Part shown: positions 7,293 to 13,792 of the stretch, piece after piece
Layout: each line of letters starts with the position of its first letter
Position numbering within the stretch: position 1 is the stretch's first letter
Notes under the pieces: generated by a model
The model's input: the letters and a program-made list of their open reading frames with translations, nothing else
Databases searched by the model: none
Told to the model about the DNA's origin: nothing
Assembly: GCA_045863555.1 (NCBI GenBank)
Contig: BTUU01000028.1
Coordinates: forward strand, 1-44,301
DNA: 44,301 nt
Direction: 5' to 3'
Source of the DNA: JACRLV01 sp045863555
GTDB taxonomy: Bacteria > Planctomycetota > Phycisphaerae > UBA1845 > Fen-1342
Position numbers and translations under genes: made by a program

Positions 7293-7353
7293 CAAGGTGA
7301 CAAAGCAACGTGCCGCGTTGTGACCTTGTCACATTGTTACCTTGTTACCTGGT
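7272..7353 (+). repeat. Short-repeat hairpin between phaE and phaC
   Basis: Variants of GTGACAAG / GTAACAAG recur every 8-10 bases and form an imperfect inverted repeat of about 40 bp per arm. The core is perfect: GTGACAAGGT at 7289-7298 pairs with 7323-7332. The stop codon of phaE lies inside the left arm. It could act as an mRNA stability or attenuation element within the phaE-phaC transcript. Confidence 0.65.
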
Positions 7354-7384
7354 TACGTCCGCCGTTCCTGAGGACTAACGAATA

Positions 7385-8476
7385 ATGGCCACGCAACCTC
7401 AAACGAATTGGTTCTCCCCCGAAGCCGTCATGAACCCCTGGCTAGCCATGGTCCAGAAAGCCATGGCCATGCCGAAGGTCGCCGACGCCATGCAAAAGGT
7501 CCGCGTCGGCGCAACCCCCAGCCGCCCGATCTACCGCGAAGACACCCTCCGCGTCCTCAACTACGAGTCCGACGTCGAGAAACGCTACAAGACCCCGCTC
7601 CTCCTCGTCTTCGCCCTCGTCAACCGTCCCTACATCCTCGACCTCCGCACGGGTAAAAGCGTGGTCAGCCACTTCGTCAACCGCGGCCACGATGTCTACA
7701 ACATCGACTGGGGCAAACCCACCGACGGCGACCGCCACCTCGCCCTCGAAGACTACGTCCTCCGCTACATCGACCACGTCGTCGACGAGCTTCGCGAGCG
7801 CAGCGGCTGCGACCAGGTCAACATCCTCGGCTACTGCATGGGCGGCACGCTTTCGACGATGTACACCGCCCTGAAGCCCGAGAAGGTCAAAAACCTGATG
7901 CTCATGGCCGCCCCGGTCGACTGGTCGACCCGCGAGAGCCTGCTCAGCGTCTGGTGCGACGAAAAGTACTTCGACGTCGACAAGATGCTCGCCGTCTACG
8001 GCAACGCCCCGGCCCACTGGCTCCAGCAGTCGTTCCAGATGCTCAAGCCCGTGCAGAACATGATCGAGAAGCACATCGGCTTCTACGAGAATATGGAGAA
8101 CGAGAAGTTCCTCGAAGACTACTTCGCCATGGAGACGTGGCTCAACGACAACATCCCCGTCGCCGGCGAGACCTTCCGCCAGTTCGTCAAGTACTGCTTC
8201 CAGCGCAACCTGCTCATGCAGGGCAAGCTGGAGATCGGCGGCCGCAAGGTGGATCTGAAGAACATCACCTGCCCGCTGCTCAACCTCGTCGCCCAGCACG
8301 ACCACCTCGTCCACCCGAACCAGAGCCTCCCGCTCAACGCCGCCGTCGGCTCAACCGACCGCAAGTCAATCAACTTCCCCGCCGGCCACATCGGCCTCGC
8401 CGTCAGCGGCAAGGCCCACAAGGACCTCTGGCCGAAGATCGTCGACTGGCTGGAGGAGCGCAGCGAGGCGGTCTAG
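7385..8476 (+). CDS. phaC: Class III polyhydroxyalkanoate synthase, catalytic subunit
   Basis: 363 residues, the usual size for a class III PhaC and much shorter than class I enzymes. It is an alpha/beta hydrolase fold. The catalytic triad is visible: Cys151 in the lipase-box-like GYCMGG, Asp306 in AQHDHLV, and His335 in PAGHIGL. The conserved W in VDWSTRE and the N-terminal segment before RVLNYE also fit. The enzyme polymerises (R)-3-hydroxyacyl-CoA on the granule surface together with the PhaE subunit. TGAGGA about ten bases upstream serves as ribosome-binding site. No promoter is obvious in front of phaC, so it is probably read with phaE through the short-repeat hairpin. Confidence 0.95.
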   Translation: MATQPQTNWFSPEAVMNPWLAMVQKAMAMPKVADAMQKVRVGATPSRPIYREDTLRVLNYESDVEKRYKTPLLLVFALVNRPYILDLRTGKSVVSHFVNRGHDVYNIDWGKPTDGDRHLALEDYVLRYIDHVVDELRERSGCDQVNILGYCMGGTLSTMYTALKPEKVKNLMLMAAPVDWSTRESLLSVWCDEKYFDVDKMLAVYGNAPAHWLQQSFQMLKPVQNMIEKHIGFYENMENEKFLEDYFAMETWLNDNIPVAGETFRQFVKYCFQRNLLMQGKLEIGGRKVDLKNITCPLLNLVAQHDHLVHPNQSLPLNAAVGSTDRKSINFPAGHIGLAVSGKAHKDLWPKIVDWLEERSEAV

Positions 8477-8490
8477 GGTCTGGACGGGGT

Positions 8491-8588
8491 GCGGGCATGC
8501 TGCCCGCGCGAGCCGTAGGGTGCGTCCCTCGACGCACCACTCCTGAATCGCTGAAAACTCGCTGCGTCATGGGACGCAACGCTACGTG
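8491..8588. repeat. Composite inverted repeat between phaC and the reductase gene
   Basis: Two perfect hairpins follow each other: GCGGGCA-TGC-TGCCCGC (8491-8507) and GGTGCGTC-CCTC-GACGCACC (8519-8538). The segment starting CGTAGGGTGCGTCCC near 8515 is also nearly reverse-complementary to GGGACGCAACGCTACG, which ends near 8586, giving an imperfect outer repeat of about 70 bp. It looks like a REP/MITE-like non-coding element inserted in the PHA operon. Confidence 0.55.
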
Positions 8589-8600
8589 GGGGAATCCTCA

Positions 8601-9464
8601 ATGTCCGGCAGCAACAACGGAAACTCCATCGGCTGGCACGACAACCAGCTCGATCTCTCGAACAAAGTCGCCGTCGTCACCGGCGGAACCGGCGGCATCG
8701 GCCGCGCCACCTGCATCACGCTCGCCCGCCAGGGCATCAAGGCGGTCGCCTGCGTCGACGGCAGCGACCGCATCGACGCCTTCGTCGCCGAGACCAACGA
8801 CCGCCTCGGCCGCCCCGCGCTCGTCGGCTTCCGCGGCGATGTCACCGACACCGCCTTTCGCGAATCCGTCTTCGCCGCGCTCGAAAAGCAGCATGGCGCA
8901 GTCTCGATCTGCGTCCCCGCCGCGGGAATCACCCGCGACCGCCTCGCCGTGCGGATGAACAAGGAAACCGGCGCACCCGAGCTCTACCCCGAGTCCGACT
9001 TCCGCCGCGTCGTCGACGTCGACCTCATCGCCCCGATCTATTGGGCCATGGAGACGATCGCCAGCGTCGCCCGCGACCGCGCCCGCCGCGACCTCAAAAA
9101 GTGGACCCCGGCCGAAGGCGTCGAAGGCGCCGTGATCTTCATCGGCTCGGTCAGCTCGGCCGGCAACAAGGGCCAGGTCTCCTACGCCGCCTGCAAGGCC
9201 GGCCTCAAGGGCGCCCAGGCCACGCTCGCCAGCGAAGCCGTCTTCTACGGCGTCCGCTCGGCCATCATCCACCCCGGCTACACCGACACGCCCATGGTCC
9301 GCGTCCTCGGCGACGAATTCATCGACAAGGCGATCATCCCCCAGACCCAGCTCCGCCGCCTCATCCACCCCGAGGAAATCGCCCACGCCATTTGCTTCAT
9401 GATCCGCAACGCCGCCGTCAGCGGCCAGCTCTGGGCCGACGCCGGCTGGCACCCGACGGCGTGA
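8601..9464 (+). CDS. Short-chain dehydrogenase, probable acetoacetyl-CoA reductase (PhaB-like)
   Basis: 287 residues of the classical SDR fold. The cofactor motif TGGTGGIG is at residues 27-34, the active-site Tyr185 and Lys189 lie in YAACK, and catalytic serines are near 173-175 (GSVSSAG). PAAG replaces the usual NNAG strand motif. The ATG at 8601 is chosen over a GTG five codons earlier because the purine-rich GGGGGAA lies just before it. In a PHA cluster the expected job is NADPH-dependent reduction of acetoacetyl-CoA to (R)-3-hydroxybutyryl-CoA, the monomer for PhaC. The sequence alone would also allow a 3-oxoacyl-ACP reductase. The protein is longer than typical PhaB (about 245 residues), with a roughly 20-residue N-terminal extension and an insertion (RDRARRDLKKWTPAEG). 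Confidence 0.75.
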   Translation: MSGSNNGNSIGWHDNQLDLSNKVAVVTGGTGGIGRATCITLARQGIKAVACVDGSDRIDAFVAETNDRLGRPALVGFRGDVTDTAFRESVFAALEKQHGAVSICVPAAGITRDRLAVRMNKETGAPELYPESDFRRVVDVDLIAPIYWAMETIASVARDRARRDLKKWTPAEGVEGAVIFIGSVSSAGNKGQVSYAACKAGLKGAQATLASEAVFYGVRSAIIHPGYTDTPMVRVLGDEFIDKAIIPQTQLRRLIHPEEIAHAICFMIRNAAVSGQLWADAGWHPTA

Positions 9465-9561
9465 GTGAAAAGCGAAGAGCGACGTCAATCAGAGCCCCAA
9501 GCGCAAGCGCGTGGGCCGGCCGCGCAGCGGCGCTCTCGCCCGGCAGGGCGTACGACCGTTG

Positions 9562-9585
9562 CCAGGGAGTTCACTCCCTGGTTTC
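9562..9585 (+). terminator. Hairpin between convergent gene ends
   Basis: CCAGGGAG-TTCA-CTCCCTGG is a perfect 8-bp stem with a 4-base loop, followed by TTT on the plus strand. It lies about 100 bases after the reductase stop and overlaps the stop of the convergent zinc-ribbon operon, so it may end transcription from the left, perhaps both ways. Confidence 0.5.
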
Positions 9586-10101
9586 CGCTCCTTCTCCCAT
9601 CACCGCGCCCGGAGGGCGCTCGACGCCCACCCCACACTCCGGACACCGCCCGCTGACATTCCCGGTTAGGTCGTACCCGCAGTGCTTGCAGGCGCCGGCA
9701 CCGGGGCGCCTCAGGTGTGACCACCAGAGAGCTCCAGCCATGACTGCAAACGCAACGAAGAACATCCAGAGCGGAACCGTCACAAAGCCGTTGGATCCGG
9801 CCAATCGAAAATACCTGGGCCGCAACCCATAGGCGCTCCATGTCACGGCTGCGCTCTGGCCTTGTTCGAAGTTGCCGACGACCAAGGATGGCCACCACGC
9901 TGTTTCTGCGCCAGGAACAGGGGAGTAGCCTCGCCACATCACGACAAGCGAACCGCCGCCGACTCCCACGACCCACGCGCCGGCCTCGACGCGCACAGAC
10001 CTCCAAATCGTGCATGCGAGCGCCGCGAGAACGACGATGCATACGGAAAGCGTGGCCGCCCATTTCGATATTCGATGCAGCCGCGAAATCGGACCCCTCA
10101 T
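9571..10101 (-). CDS. Zinc-ribbon membrane protein, array member 7 (last)
   Basis: 176 residues: a membrane helix at about residues 14-32, a variable outer part with the recurring 'GGG-S-L-V-V' hairpin, a second helix after VTVPLWMFFVAFAVMAGALWW, and a C-terminal zinc ribbon CKHCGYDLTGNVSGRCPECG with four cysteines. GGAGGA lies eight bases before the ATG. The ATG overlaps the stop of the preceding gene by four bases. The role is unknown. The layout suggests a membrane protein with the ribbon in the cytoplasm and the variable part between the helices probably outside, but topology is inferred. It is the last gene of a seven-gene tandem paralogue operon. Confidence 0.72.
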   Translation of the reverse strand: MRGPISRLHRISKWAATLSVCIVVLAALACTIWRSVRVEAGAWVVGVGGGSLVVMWRGYSPVPGAETAWWPSLVVGNFEQGQSAAVTWSAYGLRPRYFRLAGSNGFVTVPLWMFFVAFAVMAGALWWSHLRRPGAGACKHCGYDLTGNVSGRCPECGVGVERPPGAVMGEGAETRE

Positions 10102-10634
10102 CGACCGGATCCTCCGGACGCGATGGCCTCCCCACACTCCGGACACCGCCCGCTGACGTTCCCGGTGAGGTCGTAGCCGCAATCCCCGCAGCATCCCGGC
10201 CCCATCCGCCTTCGCTCGCGCCACCACAGCCACACAGTTGGAGCCCCGATCGCAGCGAAGGGAATCCACAGCGGTAGACTGACCTCTTGAAAGTACGGCG
10301 AAAGGTCGAACAACTCGGGACAGAGCGCCCGATCCCGCCAGTTCCCCACGATCTCTCTCCACGCCTGCGAATCGGCATCGCCAGCGACCCGCACGTCGGT
10401 GACTACCGATCCGCACTCGATGACAGTCGCATGCGCGATCGCCTCGAACCAGTCCTTCCCTTCCGCATGCAGAACGAGCGCGCCTCCGCTGACGTACATG
10501 CGGAACCGGCTGCCGAAAACGAGATCTGCGGTTGGTCGAACCAGCGTGATTCCCGCTCCGGCAACACAGACTGTGCACGCGACCGTCCCGGCCCACTTAA
10601 GCACCCACCACACACGTGATCGCCGCCGCCTCAT
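10098..10634 (-). CDS. Zinc-ribbon membrane protein, array member 6
   Basis: 178 residues. The first 16 (MRRRRSRVWWVLKWAG) are nearly identical to those of members 2 and 5, while the middle (about residues 35-115) has no close match in the array apart from the 'YVSGGALVLHAEG' hairpin. A second helix (SLPLWIPFAAIGAPTVWLWW) and the ribbon CGDCGYDLTGNVSGRCPECG close the protein. The start has GGAG at good spacing. Both ends overlap neighbours by four bases (ATGA). No function can be given. Confidence 0.72.
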   Translation of the reverse strand: MRRRRSRVWWVLKWAGTVACTVCVAGAGITLVRPTADLVFGSRFRMYVSGGALVLHAEGKDWFEAIAHATVIECGSVVTDVRVAGDADSQAWREIVGNWRDRALCPELFDLSPYFQEVSLPLWIPFAAIGAPTVWLWWRERRRMGPGCCGDCGYDLTGNVSGRCPECGEAIASGGSGR

Positions 10635-10728
10635 CCGCCCGCTCCCGTCTTCGCCTCCACCGCCGCCCCACACTCCGGACACCGCCCGCTGACGTTGCCG
10701 GTAAGGTCGTACCCGCACTTCGAGCAGC
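10579..10728. repeat. 150-bp array junction block, copy A
   Basis: It covers the 3' end of array member 5 and the 5' end of member 6. It is nearly identical in sequence to 11076-11223 and 13030-13179; the start codon sits at the same offset (53 bases) in all three. The blocks encode the zinc ribbon with tail and the following MRRRRSR start. Confidence 0.8.
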
Positions 10729-11131
10729 AAGTCGGCCTGACCCGCTGCCGTTCGCGCTGCCAAAGCAAGGCAGTTGGAACGCCGAAGGCGACGAGCGGGA
10801 TCCAAAGAGGAACGCGGAGTGTGCCGACAAACGCGCCCTCGTCATATGTCGGTGTCAGCGCGAACGCCCTCCATGTTTGGGCAACCTCAGACCATGAGTT
10901 CACGTTGATTGCAGAGAGTCGAAGTTGGATGTGCATCAAACGTGGTTCGCGCAAGTCAACTGTCATGTGAAAGGCCCCACCGGAAATCCAGAAACCCTCG
11001 GCTGACGTGGGCACCATGACGCCGACCAGGAACCAATACAGGCATGCGAGCATCGCGAGTAGTGTCACCAAAACGGCGACCGTACCGGCCCACTTGAGCA
11101 CCCACCGCACGCGTGATCGCCGCCGCCTCAT
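10631..11131 (-). CDS. Zinc-ribbon membrane protein, array member 5
   Basis: 166 residues, with N-terminus MRRRRSRVRWVLKWAGTVA, a first helix, the 'GFWISGGAFHMTVD' hairpin, a second helix after RVPLWIPLVAFGVPTALLW, and ribbon CSKCGYDLTGNVSGRCPECG followed by the tail AAVEAKTGAGG. The tail is the same as in member 4 and almost the same as in member 1. Start and stop codons overlap neighbours by four bases. Its 5' end and the 3' end of member 4 both lie inside a 150-bp block repeated elsewhere in the array. Confidence 0.72.
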   Translation of the reverse strand: MRRRRSRVRWVLKWAGTVAVLVTLLAMLACLYWFLVGVMVPTSAEGFWISGGAFHMTVDLREPRLMHIQLRLSAINVNSWSEVAQTWRAFALTPTYDEGAFVGTLRVPLWIPLVAFGVPTALLWQRERQRVRPTCCSKCGYDLTGNVSGRCPECGAAVEAKTGAGG

Positions 11132-11223
11132 CCGCCCGCTCCCGTCTTCGCCTCCACCGCCGCCCCACACTCCGGACACCGCCCGCTGACGTTCCCGGTA
11201 AGGTCGTAGCCGCACTTGTCGCA
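11076..11223. repeat. 150-bp array junction block, copy B
   Basis: It covers the end of array member 4 and the start of member 5. It differs from copy A by only a handful of bases over the whole length, far less than the bodies of the genes on either side. That points to recent duplication, or to gene conversion that has kept the junctions alike. Confidence 0.8.
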
Positions 11224-11631
11224 GGACCCCGGCTCAAACCTCCGGCCGCGCCGCCAGAGCCAGACCGTTGAGATCCCGAGGAGAGCGAGCGGCATCCAGA
11301 GCGGAACCGTGTACGATTGAAAGCCCGGTGAGGGCTCCGAAAATGGCCACACGCCAAAAAGCCACCAGAACGTGCGTAATTGATCTGTGCTGGCGAATGC
11401 GGGGCCAAGAAGTAAGCAGGCGTGATTCGGAATCTTATTGGAGATGCAAAGCCGAATTCCGCCACCCTGGACGAAGACCGCCCAGCCATGTCCCTGCACC
11501 CCAATGTATTCCCACCGAAGCGACGCAAGGCCCGCGGCAAGGAGCAGCGCAAAGAAAAGCCCGCCGATCCACTGTCCGAGCCGCCATACCCACGCCCTGC
11601 GCGGCGTCATTCGTTGGACTCTCTCGCTCAT
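11128..11631 (-). CDS. Zinc-ribbon membrane protein, array member 4
   Basis: 167 residues. The N-terminus (MSERVQRMTPRRAWVW) differs from the MRRRRSR type of its neighbours, but the remaining layout is the same: helix, 'GWAVFVQGGGIRLCIS' hairpin, variable part, helix after TVPLWMPLALLGISTVWLW, ribbon CDKCGYDLTGNVSGRCPECG. A mosaic origin is therefore likely: its 3' end belongs to the shared block, its 5' end does not. The ATG at 11631 overlaps the stop of member 3; a later in-frame ATG (residue 8) is an alternative start. Confidence 0.7.
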   Translation of the reverse strand: MSERVQRMTPRRAWVWRLGQWIGGLFFALLLAAGLASLRWEYIGVQGHGWAVFVQGGGIRLCISNKIPNHACLLLGPAFASTDQLRTFWWLFGVWPFSEPSPGFQSYTVPLWMPLALLGISTVWLWRRGRRFEPGSCDKCGYDLTGNVSGRCPECGAAVEAKTGAGG

Positions 11632-12587
11632 TCGCGAATCCTCGTCAGACTCCCGCATTCCGGACACTGCCCGCTGACATTCCCGGTGAGGTCGTAGCCG
11701 CATTTCTGGCAGCATCCGAGGCCGTTTCGCGGCCGGCGGCGCCACCAGAGCCACGCGGTGGGCCCGCCGATGAGCGTGATCGGTATCCAAAGTGGGAACG
11801 TGTTGTAATGGCGGGCGGAGTGAATCTGGGCGTTCCGCATCGGTGGAAATCTTTCCTGGGAATAGCTGACGAAGCCGAGACTCCGCGTGATTTCGCCGAT
11901 AGACCCGAGTTGAGACCACTGGGTATCCCGCTGTTCGATGACGAGCCCGCCGTCGCTCCAGATATTCGCCGCGGTAATTCGGCGGTCACATTGTGATCCA
12001 CTCAACCATAACACATGCAGCACGCCATCCATGAGAACAACGCGGCAGCGAGGAGCGAAGTACCTGGCGTTCTCGACGTAGCTGACCGTCATGAACAGAC
12101 TCAGCACCCAGGCCATCCCAAGGCCGATTAGAAGCGACGTCAGCGCGATCCGTAGTAAGCCGCGAGCCGATCGCCCATGCCCATTTGTCGCCCGTGAGCG
12201 TTCCCGGTCGACCCACCAACACACGCTCGTCAGCACCGCGAAAATCGCGAAGATCCACCCGATCCGGAGCGAATACGTGGAAACCGGCGCGCGGGGATAC
12301 GCGAGAAGCTTCGGTACGGCCGCGTAACGCTCCAGCGGATCGGTTGTCGACGTAGTCACCGGGGCGAGTGCTGCTCGCGTCGAGGGGATTATCCAGGCGG
12401 GGGTGTCTGGTCGTGCATGGACGACGAAAACAGCCCCATCGAGCCAGCCAACGTAATACGAGTCGGTGATTTGGAGAATTGCCCAATGCCAGCGGTAGAT
12501 GGGCACGGCGACAAGCACGGTCAGAAGGCACGCGACCGTCCCGGTCCACCTCAGGCGCCGAACCATCGACCCGCGCCGCGTCCCCAT
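11628..12587 (-). CDS. Zinc-ribbon membrane protein, array member 3 (double-length fusion)
   Basis: 319 residues, about twice the length of the other members, and made of two modules in one frame. Residues 1-135 are a complete module (helix, 'GWLDGAVFVVHA' hairpin, variable part, second helix with IGWIFAIFAVLTSVCWW) whose zinc ribbon is missing; it stops at the charged DRERSRATNGHGR. Residues 143-319 are a second module with its own two helices ('FPLWIPITLIGGPTAWLWW') and ribbon CQKCGYDLTGNVSGQCPECG, where R is replaced by Q. This looks like an in-frame fusion after tandem duplication with loss of the first ribbon. The ATG abuts the TAG stop of member 2 without a gap. Confidence 0.7.
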   Translation of the reverse strand: MGTRRGSMVRRLRWTGTVACLLTVLVAVPIYRWHWAILQITDSYYVGWLDGAVFVVHARPDTPAWIIPSTRAALAPVTTSTTDPLERYAAVPKLLAYPRAPVSTYSLRIGWIFAIFAVLTSVCWWVDRERSRATNGHGRSARGLLRIALTSLLIGLGMAWVLSLFMTVSYVENARYFAPRCRVVLMDGVLHVLWLSGSQCDRRITAANIWSDGGLVIEQRDTQWSQLGSIGEITRSLGFVSYSQERFPPMRNAQIHSARHYNTFPLWIPITLIGGPTAWLWWRRRPRNGLGCCQKCGYDLTGNVSGQCPECGSLTRIRE

Positions 12588-13085
12588 CTATTCTGGCTCC
12601 CGAACACACGCCGCCGCCCCGCACTCCGAACACCGCCCGCTGACGTTTCCGGTGAGGTCGTATCCGCATTTCAAGCAGCCGCCGGGGCCGACTCGTCGCC
12701 GATCCCGCCACCAGAGCCACGCCGTTGGAATGCCGATGACCAAGAGCGGAACCCACAACGGAGTACTCACGACATAGTTGCCTTGCACTAGGAAGACCGC
12801 AGGTGAATTCGGTGCCAGTTCCCACGCGTACCTGATGTCGTCCCAGCGATCAGGCACGGTTGCGCGTAAGGACCAGCCTGATCGTGGGTTCCAGGTGTCC
12901 AGATTTGCCGGGATCGCGACGAACGCATTTCCCCCGGATATACCGAATCCAACTGACGTGAGACGTTGCTCAACCGCAACAATCCACCAGAAGCTCGAAG
13001 CAACCAGCGACATGAGCGTCAGCCCGCATGCGACCGTCGCGGCCCACTTGAACACCCACCGCACGCGTGACCGCCGCCGCCTCAT
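12588..13085 (-). CDS. Zinc-ribbon membrane protein, array member 2
   Basis: 165 residues with the shared N-terminus MRRRRSRVRWVFKWAATVA, the 'GFGISGGNAFVAIPA' hairpin, second helix after STPLWVPLLVIGIPTAWLWW, and ribbon CLKCGYDLTGNVSGRCSECG. The third knuckle has Ser in place of the otherwise invariant Pro, though all four cysteines remain. The tail AACVREPE differs from other members. It overlaps member 1 by four bases and touches member 3 directly. Function unknown. Confidence 0.72.
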   Translation of the reverse strand: MRRRRSRVRWVFKWAATVACGLTLMSLVASSFWWIVAVEQRLTSVGFGISGGNAFVAIPANLDTWNPRSGWSLRATVPDRWDDIRYAWELAPNSPAVFLVQGNYVVSTPLWVPLLVIGIPTAWLWWRDRRRVGPGGCLKCGYDLTGNVSGRCSECGAAACVREPE

Positions 13086-13179
13086 CCGCCCGCTCCCGCC
13101 TTCGCCTCCACCGCCGCCCCACACTCCGGACACCGCCCGCTGACATTCCCAGTAAGGTCGTAGCCGCAGTTCGAGCAGC
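13030..13179. repeat. 150-bp array junction block, copy C
   Basis: It covers the end of array member 1 and the start of member 2. Bases encoding the ribbon and the MRRRRSR start are near-identical to copies A and B. Shorter matching ribbon segments lie near 9630-9685, 10130-10180, 11650-11705 and 12615-12670. Confidence 0.78.
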
Positions 13180-13615
13180 ATGCCGGCGCGACCCGCGGCC
13201 GTCGGGTTGCGACGTGAGTGATCACGCTCGCAAGAAGCGCAACCGAGAAGGGGATCCACAACGGAACGACCGCCGTTGAAAACCCGAAATCGCCCGGTCG
13301 GGCCGGTGGGAATCGTCGGAGACTCCCGTTTACCAGCCCCAGTCGACCGAGCCAGCTACGAGTGCTCATCCCGTCTTCATACAGCGATCCGTCGAATACA
13401 TGCAGTCCTCGGGCCATGTAATTGTCAAGATAGTACTCCCAGATTTCGTCGGTACCTTCGATCACGAAGACGGCCAGCACTCCGTAGGCCAGGCGAAGTC
13501 CGATGCCGCCGTTCTGGTACGTCACGGTCCGCGAAGCGCTCAGAATCCAAAGGCCCGCGATAGCGCCGCTCAGCAGCAGCCCCACCGTCCGCCCGATTCG
13601 CAGCCACCGTCGCAT
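13082..13615 (-). CDS. Zinc-ribbon membrane protein, array member 1 (first gene)
   Basis: 177 residues, first gene of the operon, with GGAG five bases before the ATG at 13615. Longer in-frame starts upstream lack a binding site. The N-terminus (MRRWLRIGRTVGLLL) is unlike the others. The outer part holds an unusually acidic/aromatic run, EGTDEIWEYYLDNYMARG. The second helix follows VVPLWIPFSVALLASVITHV, and the ribbon is CSNCGYDLTGNVSGRCPECG with tail AAVEAKAGAGG. The operon promoter should lie in the 177-bp gap shared with the divergent cyanophycinase-like gene; an AT-rich TAATAAT at about 13667-13673 (minus strand) is a possible -10 element, but I see no matching -35 box. Confidence 0.7.
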   Translation of the reverse strand: MRRWLRIGRTVGLLLSGAIAGLWILSASRTVTYQNGGIGLRLAYGVLAVFVIEGTDEIWEYYLDNYMARGLHVFDGSLYEDGMSTRSWLGRLGLVNGSLRRFPPARPGDFGFSTAVVPLWIPFSVALLASVITHVATRRPRVAPACCSNCGYDLTGNVSGRCPECGAAVEAKAGAGG

Positions 13616-13792
13616 CGCGTCTCCAGAACGGCTTCGAACAACCGCACAGGAAGTCCACCCATCGATTATTACCCATTTCCATCGCATCTGATGCGGGCGT
13701 TCGTGCTTCGCCGGGCAAATGCTGCCCCCGGCCGTCGGAGAACCCCGCCAAGTCCCGCTAGAATCCGCCACAAACCACGCACAGGCGGCTAC

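Noticed and set aside
9485..13771. Zinc-ribbon repeats considered as a CRISPR array or transposon repeats
   Set aside because: The repeats are coding, 500 bases apart, and end in conserved protein ribbons with functional start/stop overlaps. They are paralogous genes, not CRISPR spacers, and no transposase is present.
13400..13792. Longer start for the cyanophycinase-like protein
   Set aside because: The upstream part overlaps the first zinc-ribbon gene on the other strand and precludes a signal peptide; starting at 13793 gives a clean lipobox signal.
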